Part shown: positions 58,161 through 64,000 of the stretch, piece by piece | Numbering within the stretch: position 1 is the stretch's first letter | How the letters are laid out: each line of letters opens with the position of its first letter | Origin: Caecitellus pseudoparvulus | Lineage: Eukaryota; Bigyra: Bicosoecida | Length of the DNA: 64,000 nucleotides | Direction of reading: 5' to 3' | Assembly (NCBI GenBank): GCA_965644315.1 | Contig: CBFFRQ010000043.1 | Coordinates: 124,001 to 188,000 of the forward strand | The notes under the pieces: generated by a model | The model's database searches: none | What the model was told of the DNA's origin: nothing | What the model saw: the letters and a program-made list of their open reading frames with translations, nothing else | Translations under genes and position numbers: made by a program

Positions 58161-60102
58161 TCAGATGATGACGCCGGCCAGGGCCATCTCGCTGATCCAA
58201 GGGACGATGACAACACGCGTCAGGAAGTACATGGCCACACCCAGGAAGATGCTGATGGGCAGGGCAGGCAGGGCCTTCTTGAACACGCCCAGCAGCAGCA
58301 GCGTGCCGCCCAGTCCTGCCAGGATCGCCACATAGCTGGTGGCCACCGTCGCGAAGTCGTACAGGGCGGCACGCCCCACCAGGACAGAGTAGAAGACAAA
58401 GTCCCCCAGGCCCAGCTTCACACTGCGCTCTGCGGCGTTCAGCTCCTCCACTTCGGCCTGCGCCTCCTCCTCTGTCGGCTGCAGGCGGGGCCGCAGGGGG
58501 ACGCGCTCAGGGTCGGGGCCTTCCCCAGAGCCAGCCGGTGGCGGCGTGGGCGGCGCGGGTGGTGCTGCGGCGTAGATGTCGTCATCCTCCTCCTCGTCCT
58601 CCTCGTCCTCAGTGCCGGAGGAGGGGCGTGTCGCCGCCGGCTGGGAGCCGTAGATGTCGTCGCCGTCGTCCTCGCTATCGTCGCCTCCCTGCGACGGCGA
58701 GTCGTGCTGAGGCGGCGTCGGTGGCGTCGGCGTGCGAGGGGCGCTTGGTCCACGGGGCTTGCCTGCCCCGATGGGGTTGTCCCGGGTGGGCACGGGCTGC
58801 GTGTCGGCGCCTCGCTGGGTGGCGGCGGCGGCGGCAGGGCGCGCAGTAGTGTTTTGGGTCGCCTGCGGCACGAGTGTGTCTCGGACCCGGTCGGGGTCAT
58901 CGTCGCCACCCCTGCCCACGTCGGCCTCGTACAGCAAGCCAGGGATGGGGTCCTGCCGTTCCTGGGCCAGGGCGATGAGGGCACGCAGGGGGCCACAGGG
59001 CGTCAGGACGGCACAGAGGTCATACAGGGCCAGGGCCACCAGGAGCGCCCAGGAGCTCCACTCGGGGAGCTTGGTGATGATCCAGCTCATGATGACCGCG
59101 ACGCAGACCAGGTACCCCTGCGTCACCCACCGGGGGATGCCCTTCTGGTAAAACACGGCCGTCACGCCGACGATGGCGAAGTTCCACATGATGAGGCCAA
59201 AGGTGACCCTGCAGGGGGGGCGACTTGTGCGTGTGTCAGTGGTGGGCAGCGGAGTCTGCGTCTGGCGGACGCACCAGTCAATGGGCACCTCATACACCTG
59301 CCACGCCGTCCACACGACGAACCCGCCTGAGTACCCCAGTAGCATGACGGACGACAGCATGAGGTAGCCCACCTGCACGAAGCGTGGGGAGACCGCGTGG
59401 AGGTGCGCGTGCGGGGGGGCAGTGCAGGGTGCTAGGCGCATCGCACCATGAGCTTGAGCCAGCGCATGTAGTAGCAGAAGACGAGCATGAAGGTGGCGGC
59501 GCCAATGACCCCCACGATGACCAGGGCGTTCAGCACAGCTTGCCCGATGTCTTCTCCCGAGGGCCCTGCTCCAGCTGTGCCGCCGCCTGCGGGTGAGCGA
59601 GGGGGGGGGCAGCGTGTTGGTCGTGGTCGGCATCGGAGCAGCGAGGCCGTCCTTACCGCCGCCCTGTCCACCGCTGTTACTGTTGTCGTCGTACACGAGG
59701 TACACCGAGAGGCCTTCTCGCAGTGCTTCTTCCTCTGCACGTTCGCGGATGTTGGCCACCACCCACCTGTGAGGGGCAGCAGGAGGCGGAGCACAGCGTG
59801 TAGGAGAGGCTTGTGACCAGACCTGCGTAGCCACGTACGAAGCAATGGCCATGGTCAGCGCCACGGGCTTGACCACCGCTGCAAGGTGATCTGCGTTGTA
59901 AATTAGCTCCAGCTCCCCCGCTTCTTCCCCCTGAGCGGCAGCGCAGCGGCAGTTGTGCTCATGCTGCGCAGCTCCATCGCCAGCGTTGCACCGTGAAACG
60001 CCACACCAGCCATTTTCCCGGCGTCGCTGCCCCAGCAACACGCACGTCTATCGGGGCTGGTGCTGGATCAGCGACTCTTGCATCCTTCCGGGCGTCAGAC
60101 AT
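58161..60102 (-). CDS. PSEN: Presenilin, catalytic subunit of gamma-secretase
   Basis: Six exons proposed: 60102-60046, 59930-59818, 59766-59657, 59586-59447, 59372-59275 and 59208-58161 (521 residues). The ATG at 60102 (MSDARKDARVADPAPAPID) joins in phase 0 to GEEAGELELIYNADH. The intron 59817-59767 has a weak donor (GTCACA) but is the one that keeps phase. Family blocks are clear: a TM2-like block (GQAVLNALVIVGVIGAATF), MWNFAIVGV, KLPEWSSWALLVALALYD with the first catalytic Asp, GPLRALIALAQER, GLGDFVFYS with the second Asp, and PALPIS (the PALP motif). Between TM6 and TM7 lies a hydrophilic loop of about 170 residues with several acidic DDD/EEE runs, where presenilins are cleaved on activation. 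Presenilin is an aspartyl protease inside the membrane that cuts type I membrane proteins. No other gamma-secretase subunit gene is in the window. Confidence 0.92.
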
Positions 60103-60359
60103 GGCGCCACGGTCAACTGCAGTCTACAGCCACAAGGAGACCGCCGTGTCTGGTCCCGTCTGTGCCGCACCACGTCAAGCGCAAGTGATGAGTCCACCCC
60201 CCTTCACGTTCACAAGCGCGGTGATCGCCCTCAGGTCACCTACAGGACCTCGATTATCACAGACAAATCCATACAGCGTCGCTGTGTGTGTGTGTGGGGT
60301 AAAGAGTGAAGTTTGAAAGCTCCACGCAGGTGATTTCGCGAGGAGCAAGGTGATGAGGG

Positions 60360-60366
60360 AAAAAAA
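60360..60366 (-). terminator. RNA polymerase III T-run terminator of tRNA-Gly
   Basis: Seven T on the minus strand begin 10 nt after the tRNA 3' end, a standard Pol III stop signal. Confidence 0.85.
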
Positions 60367-60376
60367 GTAAGGGGAG

Positions 60377-60447
60377 TACGACCGCCGGGAATTGAACCCG
60401 GGGTACCTCGATGGCAACGAGATATGTTACCACTACACCACGGTCGT
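60377..60447 (-). tRNA. tRNA-Gly (anticodon GCC)
   Basis: On the minus strand the 7-bp acceptor stem ACGACCG/CGGTCGT closes a full cloverleaf of 71 nt including discriminator A. The D arm starts GTGTAGTGGTAAC. The anticodon arm is TCTCG-TTGCCAT-CGAGG with GCC at 34-36. The T arm is CCGGG-TTCAATT-CCCGG. Internal promoter boxes are visible (A box TGGTGTAGTGG, B box GGTTCAATTCC). No intron; CCA is not encoded. Confidence 0.96.
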
Positions 60448-60506
60448 ATGAGAGTATGCATTATTTAGTGTATGTAATTCATTTAACACACAAGCTGGTG
60501 CATGCT

Positions 60507-61812
60507 CTATTGCATCGCATCCACAGGGGGGTCTGCAGAGGCTGTATCATCCTGCAGCGGCGCGACGTGGTCCTCCACGGGCCTGCTTTTCTTCAAAATT
60601 GATCGAGGTGTGTTGCTTGGGAGTGGCTTCACATCCAAAGTGGTCGTTTGCGGTGCATCTAACGCTGGCACGTCGGCACCTTTCCTGCTGCGCTCGTCGT
60701 GGGGCGTGGGGCTGGGGCCGCTGACAGCAGCCAGCTTGGCTGCTATGATCTGGTTGATGCGCAGCTTGGCCACCACCACCGCCAGCATGAGCACGAGCAA
60801 CATGCCTGCGATGCTGCCACTGACCATGGCAATGGTGCGGGTTCCGTGCGCCGCAGCAACCTTCGTGAACCGTGGCTCCACAGGGGCAGGCGTGTACGCT
60901 ACCATGTGGCCACCAGGGGACCGCGCCAAGACCTGCAATGCATAGGGCCTGTCTTGCAGCAACCCGCCGACGCGCAGGGTGACGTTGGTGCCTGGCGGCA
61001 GCTGCTGCCACTCAGTTGCCGGCTCCATCGCAGCCTGCACACCACAGGGTGTAGTCAGGACACAAGCAACAGGGGAGCTTGGACAGGGTGCAGCGGCCCA
61101 CAGCGGCGAGCGGAAGGCCCGGTAGGAGTAATTCCCTGCGCCCGCAGGCGTGGCGAATGTGACCAGCAGCGTCATGAAGTCCCCTTCCAACACTAGTTCA
61201 TCTGGATCGTCGTTGGGGGAGATGAGCAAAGTAGAGGATTCGGGCTTCAAGGCTGGCTCATGGTCTGTGTGCAGGGCAGCGCCAGGCCGCGGCAAGGGGT
61301 GTTGCAAGCAAGGGTGGCGTTACATGTCGCACGCGATGGTGCTCACCTGGCAACAGCGCTGAGATGTTGACGACAGCACCCGCGCTGCGTTGCACGTCGA
61401 CGTAGTAGTGCACGTGGTTCCATGGTATGCTGAGGGATGCTGTGCCGCCCGTGGCGCTGACGTTCAGGTGCTCTGTGTCCAGGTCCACTGGGTCGCCTCT
61501 GCCTAGGTGCAGGGACGCTTCACCCCAGCAGGGCTGCACTTCGAAGGTGACGGGCTTGTGCTGAAACTGCAGCCATGTCGCCCACACGGCAGGGAAGTGC
61601 AGGCGGTGCGTCAGCGTTGAGCCCTCGCCGCCCAGCTGCAGCGGCGTGTTGGGTTCCAAGCACCCGGCGCAGTCTGGCAAGCTGTTTCCACGCCACGTGC
61701 AGCACTTGCTGTGGGCGCGCCATGCCGACTCCTGCGCAGGAGCAGCAGTGCATGCCAATAACAACACAAGTAGTCCTGCGAGCCTCCAGTGCGCGCTGTG
61801 AGGGCGATGCAT
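60507..61812 (-). CDS. Type I membrane protein with signal peptide, FN3/NDNF-like ectodomain
   Basis: Exons 61812-61347 and 61264-60507 (82-bp intron GTGAGC...CACAG, phase 1), 407 residues. The start at 61812 gives a clear signal peptide (WRLAGLLVLLLACTAAPAQE); the frame is open further upstream but without such a start. The ectodomain has paired Cys (CCTWRGNSLPDCAGC), a beta-rich block (VTFEVQPCWGEASLHLGRG, then YYVDV) and a second FN3-like block (NVTLRVGGLLQDRPYALQVL) with several N-glycosylation sites (NVS, NIS, NYS, NVT). These recall the NDNF-type double FN3 domain; this is a weak similarity from memory. One membrane helix follows (IAGMLLVLMLAVVVAKL), then a cytosolic tail of about 75 residues rich in Pro and charge. 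A type I protein next to presenilin could in principle be a gamma-secretase substrate, but that is speculation. Confidence 0.65.
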
Positions 61813-62003
61813 GCTGGGTGGCGGGGCGGGTGCGAGTCTTGTAACGCAGGAGGCCACGTCCGTGACGCAATGGCAGGCTGGCTGCAAATCGCACAGTGGA
61901 ACTGCCAACGTGTGAGCCACACGTGGTGAAGCAGTGGAGCACGTAGAGTTGTTCAGCACTGATTGTATTGTGTGCCTAGTCTGCCATTGCTAGAAGACGG
62001 GCA

Positions 62004-63380
62004 CTATGGCCTGGCACCTCTGAGCACGGGGAACGGCACCGTCAGCAGGAAGAAGAGGACTGAACCAACACATGACCCAGCTTGGATGCCAGCGCCGCCC
62101 CATCGGAAGGTCTGGTGGTCGCTTGCCCCCTCCTGCGACGCGGGAACTTCCTGGCGAGTGCCCTCCGCACCACACACTGCCTCAGCGCTGGCCAACTCCA
62201 CAGCAGGTGTGGCGGCATGTCGCATGCCCTCCTCCACCGGGCCATGGTGCTGTAGGAACAGGGATGTCTTGGTGTATGCAAGCAGTGCCTTGAGCACCGT
62301 GACGAGGGTGCCGCCCAGCACCGGCGGAGTGCTGGCGCCGTGCCCTGCTGCCGCCACCACCATCCACAACGCACAACCAGCAAGGGCGGCACTGAGGGCG
62401 GCCCAGGGCCAGGGCGTGTGGTGTGGTGGTGGCGCCACCAGGGCCAGCAGGGTGGCGCAAGAGGCCGCCGCGGCTGACGCCTTCACGCTCCACGCCACCA
62501 GGCTGGCTGACGAGGCGTGGCCTGACAGGGCCAGGGGCAGCAGTGTGACGTGCACGCCGTTCTCCAACACAGCCAGAACAGCCTGCTGCAGGAACAGCCT
62601 GGGTCCTGCGCCGCCCAGTGCATGCTTGCCGTGGTGGCGGGGTGGGGGGGGTGTTGTCGGCAGCAAGGGTTCGTCTCGCCCCGGCACGGGGCGTGGCGGG
62701 TGGCACCAGGCGATGGCAGCATAGGCGGCGACGGAGGCCAGGGATATGCCAGTCAGGGCCAGGAAGAAGTCCCGCACAGGAAACGTGGTGGGCCCACCCT
62801 GCCCGGCCGGTTGCTGGGCGGCGGCCAGGGCGGAGGCCAGCAGCCCCGTGGCCGCCTCGCCCACCATGAGGGCGGTGGTGTCCGGTGCTGAGTACCGCTG
62901 CAGGATGGGGTAGAACAGCACGGAGGTCATGCAGTCCACGCCGCCGCCCAGGAAGGCGCCCAGCAGCAGCAGGACGCTGGCGGGGCCGTGCAGGCCACGT
63001 ACCGTGACGCGCCAGCCCCACGCCAGCACGGCACACGCGGCGGTGCCCACCACGCCGACCACTGCGAACACCATGTAGTGCTCCACGCGGGCCCGCGTCG
63101 CGGGTGGAAGGGTCCGCGTGGCGGCGATGTAGGCCACGGGGAAGACGTTGGCCGCAGCCACCACCACTGCCATGTAGCTGAAAATGGCGTAGCCTTCAGG
63201 CGCCTCACTGGCGATGAGGGGCAGCTCCTGGTACACGCCGTTGATGGTGATCCAGGAACCCAGCCCCATGACCAGGAACAGCAGCGCCCTGCGCCACGGG
63301 AGCATGGTGTGCGCGGCACAGGGCTCACATGGCGTGCTTGCGGAAATCGAAACCCTGCCGGAGCTCGCCTCCTGCCGCAT
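62004..63380 (-). CDS. Riboflavin transporter, SLC52 family
   Basis: A single exon of 458 residues; the ATG at 63305 (MLPWRRALLFLVMGLGSW) may be the real start, giving 433. The family's N-terminal signature is strong: GSWITINGVYQELPL, then PEGYAIFSYMAVVVAAANV. The second signature, AFLGGGVDCMTSVLFYPILQ followed by LMVGEAATGLLASALAA, matches the FVDC...F.PF...FF.GE..SGL..A block of animal SLC52 transporters. About ten to eleven hydrophobic helices are visible, the usual number, with a Pro/His-rich loop in the middle (VPGRDEPLLPTTPPPPRHH). SLC52 proteins carry riboflavin across the plasma membrane. This fits a heterotroph taking up the vitamin, but substrate is inferred from family only. Confidence 0.85.
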   Translation of the reverse strand: MRQEASSGRVSISASTPCEPCAAHTMLPWRRALLFLVMGLGSWITINGVYQELPLIASEAPEGYAIFSYMAVVVAAANVFPVAYIAATRTLPPATRARVEHYMVFAVVGVVGTAACAVLAWGWRVTVRGLHGPASVLLLLGAFLGGGVDCMTSVLFYPILQRYSAPDTTALMVGEAATGLLASALAAAQQPAGQGGPTTFPVRDFFLALTGISLASVAAYAAIAWCHPPRPVPGRDEPLLPTTPPPPRHHGKHALGGAGPRLFLQQAVLAVLENGVHVTLLPLALSGHASSASLVAWSVKASAAAASCATLLALVAPPPHHTPWPWAALSAALAGCALWMVVAAAGHGASTPPVLGGTLVTVLKALLAYTKTSLFLQHHGPVEEGMRHAATPAVELASAEAVCGAEGTRQEVPASQEGASDHQTFRWGGAGIQAGSCVGSVLFFLLTVPFPVLRGARP

Positions 63381-63528
63381 GGTGGCCCCACGTCACATGC
63401 ACGGTGGGCAAAGCGTACACATGCATTGGACCTAGTGTGACGCCTCCGCGATCGCCATGGTGCGCACTGTGCGTGGCACAAGCGCGGTGACGGATTTGCC
63501 GAGGCGTTGTCTTTGCCTGCTCGCCACG

Positions 63529-64000
<472 letters not shown>

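Overview
The window is dense nuclear DNA from a GC-rich unicellular eukaryote. The signs are short introns (about 50-150 bp) with GTGAG/GTGCG-type donors and CAG acceptors, a Pol III tRNA gene with an internal A/B box and a T-run terminator, and eukaryote-only families: Ecm29, presenilin, ADCK1, a VRK/CK1-type kinase, an SLC52-type riboflavin transporter and GH47. TAA, TAG and TGA all serve as stops, so the code is standard. Giant C-type-lectin receptors with Ser/Thr-Pro stalks plus a TmcB-like PAS protein suggest a free-living protist. A heterotrophic stramenopile such as a bicosoecid is my guess, not something the sequence proves.

Layout. 1-1668 (-): 3' part of a SET-domain gene cut by the left edge. 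1940-9623 (+): Ecm29-like proteasome adaptor. 10241-23403 (+): giant C-type-lectin membrane protein, copy A. 23634-25527 (+): ADCK1-type mitochondrial atypical kinase. 25661-27443 (+): KH-domain protein. 27542-29077 (-): unrecognised low-complexity protein. 29327-42399 (-): giant C-type-lectin membrane protein, copy B. 43111-45412 (+): unrecognised polytopic membrane protein. 45409-50885 (-): TmcB-like PAS membrane protein. 51097-53131 (-): VRK/CK1-type kinase with a hydrophobic tail. 53430-54155 and 54612-55492 (-): two related small membrane proteins. 55668-57911 (-): unrecognised polytopic protein. 58161-60102 (-): presenilin. 60377-60447 (-): tRNA-Gly(GCC). 60507-61812 (-): signal-peptide type I membrane protein. 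62004-63380 (-): riboflavin-transporter-like protein. 63529-64000 (-): C-terminus of a GH47 alpha-mannosidase, cut by the right edge.

The most striking structure is a 6.6-kb inverted duplication. The stalk, Cys-rich ectodomain, membrane domain and cytosolic tail of copies A and B are almost identical, while their N-terminal lectin arrays, though colinear, have diverged strongly. Homology stops at the stop codon on one side and fades in the Ser/Thr stalk on the other. The arms flank a 5.9-kb spacer with three unrelated genes. I read this as a pair of receptors with different ligand-binding heads and one shared, probably gene-converted, signalling body.

For most multi-exon genes I placed introns by hand, requiring GT/AG borders and matching phase. 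These models are predictions from sequence only.
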